A stretch of DNA of 64,000 nt from Pseudomonas chlororaphis subsp. chlororaphis (GCF_003945765.1 NZ_CP027712.1:744001-808000); one strand, 5' to 3'. Positions 38,891-48,393 are shown, counted from the first letter of the stretch. Notes: a model not told the origin generated them from the letters alone. Program-made: numbers and translations.

Positions 38891-39265
38891 GAGTGAGATT
38901 CCTTGCACCTGTTACAACGTTTTGTTGTCTTCGATAACTCTCCAGTTCTGTTGCTGGAGATGTTTTCGTCCGTAGCCGCTATAAAAGGTCCAAGTACTTT
39001 TTTTCACCATTCTCAAGTTGGTATTAACAACTTATATATTGACTGTTTTTGCTCCTGCGGAGGGACTAATACCAAAGGTGTGATAAGCGAATATGTTTTT
39101 TAAAAGGTGTTGTTAATCAGTATGTTGTGTTTTTTCAAGTGAGAACTATTAGGGGGCGTCAACGAAAGTTATATATATACAATTAATTGCCTGGCGACCC
39201 CGTCACGAATTTGGCGTCAACTTGCCTTATAATCCGCGGCCTGGCTTTTTTTCTGGAGAAACTTT
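38891..39265. promoter_or_regulatory. AT-rich intergenic region upstream of the collagen-like gene
   Basis: This 375-bp gap has no convincing gene. It is strongly AT-rich compared with the rest of the window, with runs such as TTATATATATACAATTAATT (near 39170-39187) and TTTTTTAAAAGG. Such DNA in pseudomonads is often bound by MvaT/MvaU silencers. It lies between divergent genes and should carry the promoter of the lipoprotein gene; I could not fix -35 and -10 boxes. Confidence 0.5.
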
Positions 39266-39715
39266 ATGCCTGCCCCTGTCTGGTGGCTGCTTTGCCTGCC
39301 GGTGATTGCCGGTGCTTTTTTACCCCTGCAAGCGGGAATCAACGGCCAATTGGCCAAGCAGGTTTCCAGCGTGCTGGCGGCGGCGCTGATCTCGTTTTTT
39401 GTCGGCACCGTGGCCTTGCTGGTCCTGGCCATGGCCCAGCGCGAAGTGCCCGGCCTGACGGCCTTGAAAAGCCTGACCTGGTGGCACTGGTGCGGCGGTC
39501 TGCTGGGAGCATTTTTCATTGCCACCGCGGCCTTCGCCGGGCCACGGATCGGCGCGATGCTATTCATGGCCCTGGTACTCGCCGGGCAGTTGGGCATGGC
39601 CCTGGCGCTGGACCATTTCGGCTGGGCGGGGTTTCGCGAGGCGCCCATCAGCCTCGGCAAGATTGCCGGGCTGGTGCTGATCCTGGCGGGCGTGTTCCTG
39701 ATTCGTCGCGGTTGA
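39266..39715 (+). CDS. YdcZ/DUF606 family small permease
   Basis: A 149-residue protein with five hydrophobic helices (for example LVAGAF-like start PVIAGAFLPLQAGINGQLAK and ALISFFVGTVALLVLAM). It belongs to the DMT-like YdcZ group of half-size transporters, whose substrates are unknown. The start ATG has TGGAG upstream. The stop is eight bases from the convergent MaoC gene stop. Confidence 0.85.
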   Translation: MPAPVWWLLCLPVIAGAFLPLQAGINGQLAKQVSSVLAAALISFFVGTVALLVLAMAQREVPGLTALKSLTWWHWCGGLLGAFFIATAAFAGPRIGAMLFMALVLAGQLGMALALDHFGWAGFREAPISLGKIAGLVLILAGVFLIRRG

Positions 39716-39722
39716 GGCGGGC

Positions 39723-40583
39723 TCAGGCCAGCGGCTGCCAGTGCCCGCTCATATGTTCCAGGTCGCCCGCGCCGGTCAGGCGCAGGTCACCGCTCGAGCC
39801 CGCGGCGCTTGCCAGCAGGCACACCTCGCTGGGCAGGCGCACTGGCTTTCGAAAGTCCACGGCAATCTCGATAGGGGCCGCCGGCAAATGCTCGCTCAAC
39901 GCCGCCAGGGTCCGCGCCTTGTTCCACAGGCCGTGGGCGATGGCCTGGGGGAAACCGAACATTCGGGCGCTGATGGCGCTCAGGTGAATCGGGTTGTAGT
40001 CGCCGGACACCCGGGCGTAACGCCGGCCGATGTCGGCGGGGGCTTGCCAGCGCGTCAGCTCGCTGAGACTGGCCTCGGCCGACGGTTCTTCGGCCGATGC
40101 TTCGCCCGGCAGTTGCACACCCCGACAGAGCATCCGGCTTTGTGCTTCCCACAGCGGTCCCAGGGCGTCGTCGACGTAGGTCAACAGATCGAAAACCGCG
40201 CCTTTGGCATGGGGCTGCACGTTGTCCGCACGCACCCCGATGCTCAAGTTGCCGACCCCACCCATGGGCCGTAGCACGCGAATGCGGTTGGCCAGATGGA
40301 TCAGCCCCAGCAGCGGAAAGGGGAAGTCCCTGGCGGTCAGTAATTGCATCTGCAGGGCGAACGCCAGCACATGGGGGTAGGTTGGCGGCAGCAGGCCGTT
40401 CTCGGTAAAACCGCAGACCTGGCGATAGGCCGCAAGCTTCGCCGGTTGCACGCTCACCTGGCGGCGCAGGCCATATTCAGGCAACTCGGTGCCGGTGATC
40501 TTGCGGCGGATCGCGGCCTTCCAGTACAGCTCGGGCAGGTTCGGCGGAGTATCCAGCTCATGCCATTGCAGGCTCATGTTCAC
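39723..40583 (-). CDS. MaoC-like acyl dehydratase
   Basis: A 286-residue double hotdog protein. The MaoC hydratase signature appears as YARVSGDYNPIHLSAISARM with the catalytic Asp-His pair, and FPQAIAHGLWNKART follows. It would hydrate an enoyl-CoA or enoyl-ACP. The start overlaps the fabG stop by four bases (ATGA), and the genes fabG-maoC form one transcript. Together with the divergent thiolase they make a partial fatty-acyl cycle; the acyl chain acted on is unknown. Confidence 0.88.
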   Translation of the reverse strand: MNMSLQWHELDTPPNLPELYWKAAIRRKITGTELPEYGLRRQVSVQPAKLAAYRQVCGFTENGLLPPTYPHVLAFALQMQLLTARDFPFPLLGLIHLANRIRVLRPMGGVGNLSIGVRADNVQPHAKGAVFDLLTYVDDALGPLWEAQSRMLCRGVQLPGEASAEEPSAEASLSELTRWQAPADIGRRYARVSGDYNPIHLSAISARMFGFPQAIAHGLWNKARTLAALSEHLPAAPIEIAVDFRKPVRLPSEVCLLASAAGSSGDLRLTGAGDLEHMSGHWQPLA

Positions 40584-41932
40584 GCTCCCAATACGCTTTG
40601 CCCACAGACTCGCAGCGCTTGCCCGCTGACCGCGCCACTGCCCGGCTGGGCGAGCCAGGCCACGGCTTCGGCGACGTCCTGCGGCAGGCCGCCTTGCCCC
40701 AGCGAACTCATGCGCCGCCCGGCCTCGCGCAGGGCGAACGGAATGTGCGCGGTCATCTGGGTTTCGATAAAGCCCGGGGCCACGGCGTTGATGCTGATGC
40801 CGCGCTCTTGCAACAGCGGGGCCCAGGACTGGGCCAGGCCGATCAGCCCGGCCTTGCTCGCCGCATAGTTGGTCTGCCCGCGATTGCCGGCGATACCGCT
40901 GATGGACGCCAGCAGGATCAGCCGGCCGTTGTCATGCAGGCAGCCGCTGTCCAGCAGCGCCTTGGTCAGTACCTGCGGCGCGTTGAGGTTGACCGCCAGC
41001 ACCGCGTCCCAGAATTCCGGGGTCATGTTGGCCAGGGTCTTGTCGCGGGTGATGCCGGCGTTGTGCACCACGATGTCGATGCCGTCCGGCAACTGTTCCA
41101 CCAGCCGGGTCGCGGCGTCCTCGGCGCAGATATCCAGGGTGATCGCATGGCCGCCCAGGCGCGCGGCCAGGGCTTCGAGGTCGGTCTTGGCGGCGGGCAC
41201 GTCCAGCAGCACCACCTGGGCACCATCCCGGGCCAGGGTCTCGGCGATCGAGGCGCCGATGCCGCGCGCCGCGCCAGTGACCAGTGCCCGCGCGCCGGCC
41301 AGGGGCCGGGTCCAGTCCTGGACCTGGGTCGCGCAGGGGGTCAGGCGGATCGCCTGGCCGGAGATGTAAGCGCTTTTTGGCGAGAGGAAGAAGCGCAGCG
41401 CGCCTTCCAGCTGGCTTTCGGCACCCTCGCCGACATAGAGCAATTGCAGGGTGGCACCACCGCGCAGCTCCTTGGCCAGCGAGCGGCTGAAACCCTCCAG
41501 GGCACGTTGGGCGCTGGCGGCGAACGGATCGCCGAGGGTTTCGGGGGCGCGGCCGAGAATCACCAGGTGCGCGCTGGGCTCAAGGTTCTTCATCAGCGGC
41601 TGGAAAAATTCGCGCAACTGCTTGAGCTGGTCGGTCTGCAGGAGGTCGCTGGCGTCGAACACCACGGCCTTGAGCTTGGGGCCGTGGCCGGGAATCCAGG
41701 CGGTGGCGAGGGTCGGATCGGTGCCGTAGCTGTAGATGCTCTCGGTCAGCCGCGGGGCGATGGCGCCGACCTGCTGGGTCAGCGGGCCGCCGCCGATCAG
41801 CAGCGCCCCCTCGACCGGACGCATGCGGCCGGCCTGCCAGCGCTCCAGACGTACCGGCGACGGCAGGCCAAGGGCCCCGACCAGGCGGTGGCCGATGGAC
41901 GAGTTGGCGAAGTCGATGTAACGATCTGACAT
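40580..41932 (-). CDS. High-molecular-weight 3-oxoacyl-ACP/CoA reductase (FabG4-like)
   Basis: A 450-residue protein. The N-terminal 200 residues form a Rossmann/flavodoxin-like domain without a clear nucleotide motif. The C-terminal half is a classical SDR with the cofactor site TGAARGIGASI, HNAGIT, and catalytic Ser plus YAASK (NYAASKAGLIGLAQ). This length and domain order fit the FabG4 type that uses 3-oxoacyl-CoA. It overlaps maoC and lies divergent from the thiolase gene, so the three are likely one functional set. Confidence 0.88.
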   Translation of the reverse strand: MSDRYIDFANSSIGHRLVGALGLPSPVRLERWQAGRMRPVEGALLIGGGPLTQQVGAIAPRLTESIYSYGTDPTLATAWIPGHGPKLKAVVFDASDLLQTDQLKQLREFFQPLMKNLEPSAHLVILGRAPETLGDPFAASAQRALEGFSRSLAKELRGGATLQLLYVGEGAESQLEGALRFFLSPKSAYISGQAIRLTPCATQVQDWTRPLAGARALVTGAARGIGASIAETLARDGAQVVLLDVPAAKTDLEALAARLGGHAITLDICAEDAATRLVEQLPDGIDIVVHNAGITRDKTLANMTPEFWDAVLAVNLNAPQVLTKALLDSGCLHDNGRLILLASISGIAGNRGQTNYAASKAGLIGLAQSWAPLLQERGISINAVAPGFIETQMTAHIPFALREAGRRMSSLGQGGLPQDVAEAVAWLAQPGSGAVSGQALRVCGQSVLGA

Positions 41933-42010
41933 GGAACACGCTCCAGGAACTGAGGTTCAAAGTGTGGACCACGAGGGGCCTTTGGTCGTTCGGTCCATGA
42001 GATACAAGCT

Positions 42011-42066
42011 GGGTTCTGCATATGAACGGCCTGATCGCCGCTCGGCGACTTTTCTTACAGAACCTA
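42011..42066. repeat. 56-bp inverted-repeat element, family A copy 3
   Basis: The left arm GGTTCTGCATATGAA (42012) and right arm TTCTTACAGAACCT (42052-42065) are imperfect inverted copies. The centre (CGGCCTGATCGCCGCTCGGCGAC) resembles copy 2 near 21.2 kb. It lies in the divergent gap between fabG and the thiolase gene, so it could affect their promoters. Confidence 0.45.
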
Positions 42067-42106
42067 CGCTTGTCGGTTGTGCCACTCACAGAATAGGGAG
42101 CTTTCC

Positions 42107-43384
42107 ATGACTCAGCTGCGTCGTGTTGCGATTATCGGCGGCAACCGTATCCCCTTTGCCCGTTCCAACGGGCCTTACGCCACCGCGAGCAACCAGGCCA
42201 TGCTTACCGCGGCCCTGGAAGGCCTGATCGAGCGCTACCGCCTGCACGGCCTGCGCCTGGGCGAAGTGGCCGCTGGCGCGGTGCTCAAGCATTCCCGGGA
42301 TTTCAACCTGACCCGCGAATGCGTGCTCGGCTCGCGGCTGTCGCCGACCACCCCGGCCTACGATATCCAGCAAGCCTGCGGCACCGGCCTGGAAGCGGCG
42401 TTGCTGGTGGCCAACAAGATCGCCCTGGGGCAGATTGAATGCGGCATCGCCGGCGGCGTCGATACCACCTCGGACGCGCCGATCGGGGTCAACGAGGGGC
42501 TGCGCAAGATCCTGCTGCAAGCCAACCGCGGCAAGACCCTGGGTGACAAGCTCCTGACCTTCCTGCAACTGCGCCCCCGGCACCTCAAGCCGGAACTGCC
42601 GCGCAATGGAGAACCGCGGACCGGCTTGTCCATGGGCCAGCACTGCGAGCGGATGGCGCAAACCTGGAACATTCCCCGCGATGAGCAGGATCAGTTGGCG
42701 CTGGAGAGCCATCAGAAAATGGCCGCCGCCTATGCCGAGGGTTGGCACGACGACCTGATGACCCCCTTCCTCGGCCTGACCCGCGACAACAACCTGCGCC
42801 CGGACCTGACCCTGGAAAAGCTGGCGTCGTTGAAGCCGGTGTTCGAACGCGGCGACAAAGGCACCCTGACCGCGGGCAACTCCACGCCGCTGACTGATGG
42901 CGCGTCCCTGGTGCTGCTGGGCAGTGAGGAGTGGGCGAAGGAACGTGGCTTGCCGATCCTCGCCTATCTGCGCGACGGCGAAGCGGCGGCGGTGGATTTC
43001 GTCCACGGCGCGGAAGGGCTGCTGATGGCGCCGGTCTACGCGGTGCCGCGCTTGCTGGCCCGCAATGGCCTGAGGCTGCAGGACTTCGATTACTACGAAA
43101 TCCATGAGGCCTTCGCCGCGCAGGTGCTGTGCACGCTCAAGGCCTGGGAGGACGCGGACTACTGCAAGACCCGCCTGGGGCTGGACGCGCCCTTGGGTTC
43201 CATTGACCGCAGCCGGCTGAATGTCAAAGGCAGCTCGCTGGCCGCCGGGCATCCGTTCGCCGCCACCGGCGGGCGCATTGTCGCCAACCTGGCGAAGCTG
43301 CTGGAGGTGGCGGGGCAGGGGCGTGGCCTGATTTCGATCTGCGCCGCCGGAGGCCAGGGCGTGACGGCGATTGTCGAGCGCTGA
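42107..43384 (+). CDS. Acetyl-CoA C-acyltransferase (thiolase, FadI-like)
   Basis: A 425-residue thiolase. The nucleophile cysteine lies in DIQQACGTGLEAALLV, the GNSTPLTDGAS motif precedes the C-terminal domain, and the catalytic His and Cys are in NVKGSSLAAGHPFAATG and SICAAGGQG. It cleaves or forms 3-oxoacyl-CoA. I chose ATG 42107 with AGGGAG upstream. It faces the fabG-maoC operon, and all three act on successive acyl-CoA intermediates. Confidence 0.92.
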   Translation: MTQLRRVAIIGGNRIPFARSNGPYATASNQAMLTAALEGLIERYRLHGLRLGEVAAGAVLKHSRDFNLTRECVLGSRLSPTTPAYDIQQACGTGLEAALLVANKIALGQIECGIAGGVDTTSDAPIGVNEGLRKILLQANRGKTLGDKLLTFLQLRPRHLKPELPRNGEPRTGLSMGQHCERMAQTWNIPRDEQDQLALESHQKMAAAYAEGWHDDLMTPFLGLTRDNNLRPDLTLEKLASLKPVFERGDKGTLTAGNSTPLTDGASLVLLGSEEWAKERGLPILAYLRDGEAAAVDFVHGAEGLLMAPVYAVPRLLARNGLRLQDFDYYEIHEAFAAQVLCTLKAWEDADYCKTRLGLDAPLGSIDRSRLNVKGSSLAAGHPFAATGGRIVANLAKLLEVAGQGRGLISICAAGGQGVTAIVER

Positions 43385-43398
43385 GGGGCCAGGTGTTT

Positions 43399-43441
43399 GT
43401 AGGAGCGAAGCTTGCTCGCGATCGAGCGCGAAGCGCTCGCC
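43399..43441. repeat. REP-like repeat, GTAGGAGCGAAGC family
   Basis: TGTAGGAGCGAAGCTTGCTC is followed by the perfect hairpin CGAGCGCGAAGCGCTCG. It sits 14 bases after the thiolase stop codon and may help end that transcript. Confidence 0.7.
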
Positions 43442-43643
43442 AGCTTCTTGTTTGGCAACGGGCAGCCGCCGAGCACTGGGCTATGATCCTGGTCGGTCGA
43501 GCGTGTCGACATGACGGGTTGACCTGGCACATTGAGTGCATCGGCACTGTCGTAGGTCGGTAACCTCTCCCCGTGGTGCGAGGATTGCCGTATAACGAGT
43601 GACATTCGCGTGTTTGGTAATAAAGGACCCCTGATAAAAGCTG

Positions 43644-44540
43644 ATGAAGACTCCAAAACGCATTGAACCCCTGATCGAGGACGGTCTGGTCGACGAGGTG
43701 CTGCGCCCACTCATGAGTGGTAAAGAAGCAGCTGTTTATGTGGTGCGCTGCGGCAACGAATTACGTTGCGCCAAGGTTTACAAGGAGGCGAACAAACGAA
43801 GTTTTCGTCAGGCGGCCGAGTATCAGGAAGGCCGCAAGGTGCGCAACAGCCGTCAGGCTCGCGCGATGGCCAAGGGGTCCAAGTTCGGGCGCAAGGAGAC
43901 CGAGGACGCCTGGCAGAACGCCGAAGTGGCGGCCCTGTTCCGCCTGGCCAACGCCGGCGTGCGGGTGCCCAAGCCGTTCGACTTCCTCGAAGGCGTGCTG
44001 CTGATGGAGCTGGTGGCGGACGAATACGGCGATGCCGCGCCGCGCCTGAATGACGTGGTGCTGGAGCCGGATCAGGCCCGCGAATATCACGCCTTCCTGA
44101 TTTCCCAGATCGTGCTGATGCTGTGTACCGGCCTGGTGCACGGTGACCTGTCCGAGTTCAACGTGCTGCTGACCCCCGACGGCCCGGTGATCATCGACCT
44201 GCCCCAGGCGGTGGATGCGGCGGGTAACAACCACGCCTTCAGCATGCTGGAGCGGGATGTCGGCAACATGGCGTCCTACTTCGGGCGTTTCGCCCCGGAG
44301 CTCAAACGCACCCGCTACGCCAAGGAGATGTGGGCCCTGTACGAAGCCGGCACCCTGCACCCGGCCAGCGTCCTGACCGGCGAGTTCGACGATCCGCAAG
44401 AACTGGCGGATGTCGGCGGCGTGCTGCGGGAGATCGAGGCGGCGCGCCTGGACGAGGAGCGGCGCCAGGCCATGCGCATGGCCGACGACGCGCCACCGGC
44501 CAAGTCCGAGGAACCACCGCCTCCGCCCTGGATGCAGTGA
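43644..44540 (+). CDS. RIO-type serine protein kinase
   Basis: A 298-residue bacterial RIO1-like kinase. The nucleotide loop is in LMSGKEAAVYVVRC, followed by the ATP-binding lysine (CAKVYKE). The catalytic loop is LVHGDLSEFNVL with Asp168, and the metal-binding motif IIDLPQAVD takes the place of DFG. The C-terminus is acidic and proline-rich (SEEPPPPPWMQ). The substrate in bacteria is unknown; archaeal and eukaryotic relatives act in ribosome maturation. The start ATG 43644 is preceded by GATAAAAGCTG, a weak ribosome site. A strong terminator follows. Confidence 0.9.
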   Translation: MKTPKRIEPLIEDGLVDEVLRPLMSGKEAAVYVVRCGNELRCAKVYKEANKRSFRQAAEYQEGRKVRNSRQARAMAKGSKFGRKETEDAWQNAEVAALFRLANAGVRVPKPFDFLEGVLLMELVADEYGDAAPRLNDVVLEPDQAREYHAFLISQIVLMLCTGLVHGDLSEFNVLLTPDGPVIIDLPQAVDAAGNNHAFSMLERDVGNMASYFGRFAPELKRTRYAKEMWALYEAGTLHPASVLTGEFDDPQELADVGGVLREIEAARLDEERRQAMRMADDAPPAKSEEPPPPPWMQ

Positions 44541-44550
44541 TTCCCGAATA

Positions 44551-44578
44551 CAAAAATCCGGCAATAGCCGGATTTTTT
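44551..44578. terminator. Rho-independent terminator after the RIO kinase gene
   Basis: AAAAATCCGGC and GCCGGATTTTTT pair around an AATA loop. T-runs occur on both strands, so it can also stop transcription of the cueR operon coming from the other side. Confidence 0.9.
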
Positions 44579-44593
44579 GTACCCGTGAATCAC

Positions 44594-44694
44594 GTAGCCG
44601 CTGCCGATAGGCTGCGATCGACTGCGAAGCAGGCGCTGCTCTTGAAACCGCCAGAAGGGCCTTCGGCCCTTGTCGCAGCCTGCGGCAGCGGCTA
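44594..44694. repeat. REP-like palindrome, GTAGCCGCTGCCG family, copy 2
   Basis: The arms GTAGCCGCTGCCGATAGGCTGC and GCAGCCTGCGGCAGCGGCTAC lie about 60 bp apart, with an inner hairpin AGAAGGGCCTTCGGCCCTT. It lies between the kinase terminator and the cueR stop codon. Confidence 0.8.
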
Positions 44695-44698
44695 CAGG

Positions 44699-45106
44699 TC
44701 ATGGGGGCGTGCAGCATCCGCCGGAGGCCAGGTCCTTGAGAATCGGGCAGTCCGGGCGATGGTCGCCGTGGCAGTGCTGCACCAGGTCCTGCAGGGTGTC
44801 GCGCAGCCCGGCCAGCTCGGCGATTTTCCGGTTGAGCTCGTCGATGTGCTGGCGGGCCAGGGCTTTGACATCGGCGCTGGCGCGCTGGCGGTCCTGCCAC
44901 AGGGTCAGCAGCTTGCCCACTTCCTCCAGGGAAAACCCCAGGTCCCGCGAGCGCTTGATAAAGGCCAGGCTGTGCAGGTCGTCGTCACCGTACAGGCGGT
45001 AGCCGCTGTCGCTGCGATGGGCCGGCCGGAGCAGGCCGATGGACTCGTAGTAGCGGATCATCTTGGCGCTCAGGCCGCTCTTGCGGGCTGCTTGGCCGAT
45101 GTTCAT
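44699..45106 (-). CDS. cueR: Copper-responsive regulator CueR
   Basis: A 135-residue MerR-family activator. The winged helix is [20 protein letters not shown], with ESIGLLRP. The metal loop holds Cys112 and Cys120 ([14 protein letters not shown]), the CueR Cu(I) pair. The C-terminal GGCCTPP adds two more cysteines. Its start overlaps the copA stop by four bases (ATGA), so cueR is made from the copA transcript and is positively autoregulated through the copA operator at 47538. Confidence 0.94.
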   Translation of the reverse strand: MNIGQAARKSGLSAKMIRYYESIGLLRPAHRSDSGYRLYGDDDLHSLAFIKRSRDLGFSLEEVGKLLTLWQDRQRASADVKALARQHIDELNRKIAELAGLRDTLQDLVQHCHGDHRPDCPILKDLASGGCCTPP

Positions 45107-47508
45107 CGGGCGTCCTCCTGGTCTTTGGGTTTCCAGGTTTTCAACAGTAGCGCATTGCTCACCACGCTGACGCTGGACAGCGCCATCGCCGCCCCGGCCA
45201 ATACCGGGTTGAGCAGGCCGAACGCCGCCAGCGGAATGCCGATCAGGTTGTAGACGAAGGCCCAGAACAGGTTCTGGCGGATCTTCGCGTAGGTCTTGCG
45301 GCTGATCTCCAGGGCCGCCGGCACCAGGCGCGGGTCGCCGCGCATCAGGGTGATCCCCGCCGCGTGCATCGCCACATCGGTCCCTCCGCCCATGGCGATG
45401 CCGATATCGGCGGCGGCCAGGGCCGGGGCGTCGTTGATGCCGTCGCCGACCATCGCCACCACCGCGGTCTTTTTCAGTTCGGCGACTGTGGCGGCCTTGT
45501 CGGCGGGCAGCACTTCGGCGTGCACGTCGGCAATGCCCAGGGCCTCGGCGACCACCTTGGCGCTGCCGCGGTTGTCGCCGGTCAGCAGGTGGCTGCCGAT
45601 ATGGCGCGCACTCAGTTGCTGCACCGCTTGCAGGGCGCCTGGCTTGAGGGTGTCGCCAAAGGCGAACAGGCCCAGCACCCGCGATTGCGGCTGTTGTTCG
45701 ATCAGCCAGGACAGGGTGCGGCCTTCGGTTTCCCAGGCCTGGGCCGAGGCCGCCAGGTCGCCGGCCTGCAGGCCGCTTTCTTCCAGCAGGCGCCGGTTGC
45801 CCAGGGCCAGTTGGCGGCCGTCCAGGGTGCCGGCGATGCCGCGGCCGGTCAGGGACTGGCTGGCGCTGACGTCGGCCACCGCCAGCTGGCGTTCGGCGCA
45901 CAGGTCGAGAACCGCCTTGGCCAGCGGGTGTTCGCTGCCGCGTTGCAGGGCGCCGGCCAGTTGCAGCAGGCGGTCTTCGTCGCCGTCGACCGCATCCAGG
46001 TGAGCGATGCGTGGCGTGCCGGAGGTCAGGGTGCCGGTCTTGTCGAAGACCACCGTGCTGACTTCATGGGCACGCTCCAGGGCTTCGGCGTCCTTGATCA
46101 GGATTCCGTGGCGGGCGGCGACGCCAGTGCCGGCCATGATCGCGGTTGGCGTGGCCAGCCCCAGCGCGCAGGGACAGGCGATGACCAGCACCGCGACCGC
46201 ATTGATCAGCGCGGTTTCCAGCGGCGCGCCATACAGCCACCAACCGATCAGCGTCGCCAGGGCCAGCACCAGCACCGCCGGCACGAACACCTGGCTGACC
46301 CGGTCCACCAGTTTCTGGATCGGTGCCTTGCCGGCCTGGGCGTCCTCCACCAGGCGGATGATGCGCGCCAGCACGGTTTCCGCGCCGAGGGCCAGGGTCC
46401 GCACCAGCAGCCGGCCTTCGCCGTTGATGGCGCCGCCGGTGACCGGGTCGCCGGGTTGTTTCGGCACCGGCAGGCTCTCGCCGCTGATCAGGGCTTCGTC
46501 GGCATGGCTCTGGCCTTCGACCACTTCGCCGTCCACCGGGAAGCGCTCGCCGGGCTTGACCAGCACCAGGTCGTTCAGGCGCAGGGCGCTGATCGCCACT
46601 TCCTGCTCACGGCCATCGACGACCTGGATCGCCCGTTCCGGGCGCAAGGCTTCGAGGGCGCGGATGGCGCTGGCGGTCTGGCGTTTGGCGCGGCTTTCCA
46701 GGTACTTGCCCAGCAGCACCAGGGCGATGACCACGGCCGAGGCCTCGAAGTACAGGTGCGGCATGCCGCCGACGGGGGTGATGGCCCATTGGTAGAGGCT
46801 CAAGCCGTAACCGGCGCTGGTGCCCAGGGCCACCAGCAGGTCCATGTTGCCGGCGCCGGCGCGCACGGCTTTCCAGGCGGCGACATAAAAACGCGCACCG
46901 AAGATGAATTGCACCGGCGTGGCCAGGACGAACTGCGCCCAGGCCGGGAGCATCCAGTGCAGGCCAAAGGGTTGCACCACCATGGGCAGCACCAGCGGCA
47001 GGGCCAGCAGGATCGCCAGCACCAGGGACCAGCGTTCGCGCCGCAGGCGTTGTTCCTGATCGTCGCGCTCGGGATGTTCGGCCTGCCACAGGGTGGCGGA
47101 GTAGCCAGCCTTGCTGACGGCGGCGATCAAGTCGGCGCTATCGACCTGGCCCAGCAGATCGATGTGCGCGCGTTCGTTGGCCAGGTTGACGCTGACCCGG
47201 GTGACCCCGGCCACCTTGCTCAGTGCGCGTTCCACGCGACCGACGCAGGAGGCGCAGGTCATGCCGCCGATGTTCAGCTCCAGGCTGTGGGCCGGCACGC
47301 TGTAGCCGGCATCCTGCACCGCGGCCATCAGCGCCGGCAGGCTGTCGCTGGGCGCCTGGACGCGGGCCTGTTCGGTGGCGAGGTTGACGCTGACGGCCGC
47401 GGCGCCCGCGACCTTGCCCAAGGCGCGTTCCACGCGCCCGGCGCAGCTGGCGCAGGTCATGCCGGCAATCGGCAGGTCAAAAGTGGTTGATTCGGACATC
47501 ACTGACAC
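45103..47508 (-). CDS. copA: Cu(I)-exporting P1B-type ATPase CopA
   Basis: An 801-residue copper pump. It has two N-terminal HMA domains with [14 protein letters not shown] and [14 protein letters not shown], each a GMTCxxC metal site. Eight membrane helices follow, with the CPC transport site in [15 protein letters not shown] (about residue 443). The phosphorylation motif is DKTGTLT near residue 486, and [16 protein letters not shown] marks the P domain. The gene precedes cueR in the same operon and is read from the CueR operator at 47538-47558. All catalytic residues appear intact. Confidence 0.96.
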   Translation of the reverse strand: MSVMSESTTFDLPIAGMTCASCAGRVERALGKVAGAAAVSVNLATEQARVQAPSDSLPALMAAVQDAGYSVPAHSLELNIGGMTCASCVGRVERALSKVAGVTRVSVNLANERAHIDLLGQVDSADLIAAVSKAGYSATLWQAEHPERDDQEQRLRRERWSLVLAILLALPLVLPMVVQPFGLHWMLPAWAQFVLATPVQFIFGARFYVAAWKAVRAGAGNMDLLVALGTSAGYGLSLYQWAITPVGGMPHLYFEASAVVIALVLLGKYLESRAKRQTASAIRALEALRPERAIQVVDGREQEVAISALRLNDLVLVKPGERFPVDGEVVEGQSHADEALISGESLPVPKQPGDPVTGGAINGEGRLLVRTLALGAETVLARIIRLVEDAQAGKAPIQKLVDRVSQVFVPAVLVLALATLIGWWLYGAPLETALINAVAVLVIACPCALGLATPTAIMAGTGVAARHGILIKDAEALERAHEVSTVVFDKTGTLTSGTPRIAHLDAVDGDEDRLLQLAGALQRGSEHPLAKAVLDLCAERQLAVADVSASQSLTGRGIAGTLDGRQLALGNRRLLEESGLQAGDLAASAQAWETEGRTLSWLIEQQPQSRVLGLFAFGDTLKPGALQAVQQLSARHIGSHLLTGDNRGSAKVVAEALGIADVHAEVLPADKAATVAELKKTAVVAMVGDGINDAPALAAADIGIAMGGGTDVAMHAAGITLMRGDPRLVPAALEISRKTYAKIRQNLFWAFVYNLIGIPLAAFGLLNPVLAGAAMALSSVSVVSNALLLKTWKPKDQEDAR

Positions 47509-47537
47509 TCCCTGTAAACGGTGGTCTACAGGATCAA

Positions 47538-47558
47538 CCTTGCCATGCTGGCAAGGTC
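47538..47558 (-). promoter_or_regulatory. CueR operator of copA
   Basis: ACCTTGCCATGCTGGCAAGG is a palindrome sitting between a TTGACC -35 (on the minus strand) and a GATCCT -10 with the 19-bp spacing typical of MerR-type promoters. It matches the E. coli copA layout and a second copy at 48138-48158. Confidence 0.88.
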
Positions 47559-47663
47559 AAGCGCCATGGTGCGGGGTGCTTCAATCTGTCTCGGGGGTAG
47601 CGCCCGGATCGTCGCCCGTGCCGGTTCCGGGGAGGGACAGGGCGCAGGCGACGACCCGCGGCC

Positions 47664-48047
47664 TCAGTATCCCAGGCCGGTGCGCTGGAGGAGCAGGCCC
47701 GACGGGCTCATGGCGATGCGGAACTTCAGTACGTCGCCGGCCTTGAGGCTGATGTCCTGGGAGCCTGGCGCGAGCATGCCCGGGTTGCAGCCCGGCATCT
47801 GCCCCGGCAGCAGTTTCAGGCGCAGCGAGACTTTGCCCGGCGGCAGGTTGAAGGACGTGGCTTGTTCCTGGAACAGCCGGCCCGCCAACTGGTCCTCGAT
47901 GTACAGGCCGATTTCGCAGGACGTGGCGACTTCCAGGCGTTCCCGGGAAATGATCAGGACGCCGTAGTCCTCGCCGGCGGCGTTGACTGAAGGGGATGCC
48001 GCGATCAGGCCGAGGAGGCTGAACAGGCTGATAACCGACCAGCGCAT
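47664..48047 (-). CDS. Periplasmic protein of unknown function, 127 residues
   Basis: The signal peptide is MRWSVISLFSLLGLIAASPSVNA, and the mature protein is a compact beta-rich domain (YGVLIISRERLEVATSCEIG, FNLPPGKVSLRLKLLP, KAGDVLKFRIAM). Two cysteines (TSCEIG and GCNPGM) could form a disulfide or bind metal. I set ATG 48047 because AGGAGA lies upstream; a longer frame runs through the copZ operator and is not likely. It is divergent from copZ and shares its intergenic region, which hints at copper control, but this is not shown. Family not recognised. Confidence 0.75.
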   Translation of the reverse strand: MRWSVISLFSLLGLIAASPSVNAAGEDYGVLIISRERLEVATSCEIGLYIEDQLAGRLFQEQATSFNLPPGKVSLRLKLLPGQMPGCNPGMLAPGSQDISLKAGDVLKFRIAMSPSGLLLQRTGLGY

Positions 48048-48134
48048 GGCTGAATCTCCTAGTGTCGTGTCGTTGAGGGGTGAAGCTTGGCCGAGCGCGT
48101 CGCCGATTGCCAGCCCGGCAGATGCATCCGGAAC

Positions 48135-48165
48135 TTGACCTTGCCATGATGGCAAGGTCGAGACT
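48135..48165 (+). promoter_or_regulatory. CueR operator of copZ
   Basis: TTGACC (48135-48140) is followed by the palindrome ACCTTGCCATGATGGCAAGG and a weak -10 (GAGACT) after a 19-bp spacer. The sequence is almost identical to the copA operator, so copZ belongs to the same regulon. Confidence 0.85.
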
Positions 48166-48195
48166 GGCGACAACCCTCACTACAGGAGAAGCGTC

Positions 48196-48393
48196 ATGCA
48201 AGTGTTCAATGTCGAAGGGATGTCCTGCGGTCACTGCGTCCGGGCCATCACCCAGGCGGTGCAGAGCAAGGATCCGGCAGCCAGCGTCAAGGTCGATCTC
48301 GGGGCCAGGGAAGTGGGTGTGGAAAGCCGCTTGTCCGCCGACGAGGTGATCAGCCTGATCAGCGAAGAAGGCTATGCGGTCAAGCTGGCCTGA
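48196..48393 (+). CDS. copZ: Copper chaperone CopZ
   Basis: A 65-residue HMA-domain protein with the copper site GMSCGHC near residues 8-14 (MQVFNVEGMSCGHCVRAI). It carries Cu(I) in the cytoplasm to CopA. Its length and lack of a signal peptide are standard. The start has GGAGAA upstream and the promoter is a CueR type. Confidence 0.95.
   Translation: MQVFNVEGMSCGHCVRAITQAVQSKDPAASVKVDLGAREVGVESRLSADEVISLISEEGYAVKLA

Noticed and set aside
37265..38896. Long frames on the plus strand opposite the collagen-like gene
   Set aside because: Repeat-rich GC DNA leaves all frames open; only the minus-strand frame has a signal peptide and lipobox.
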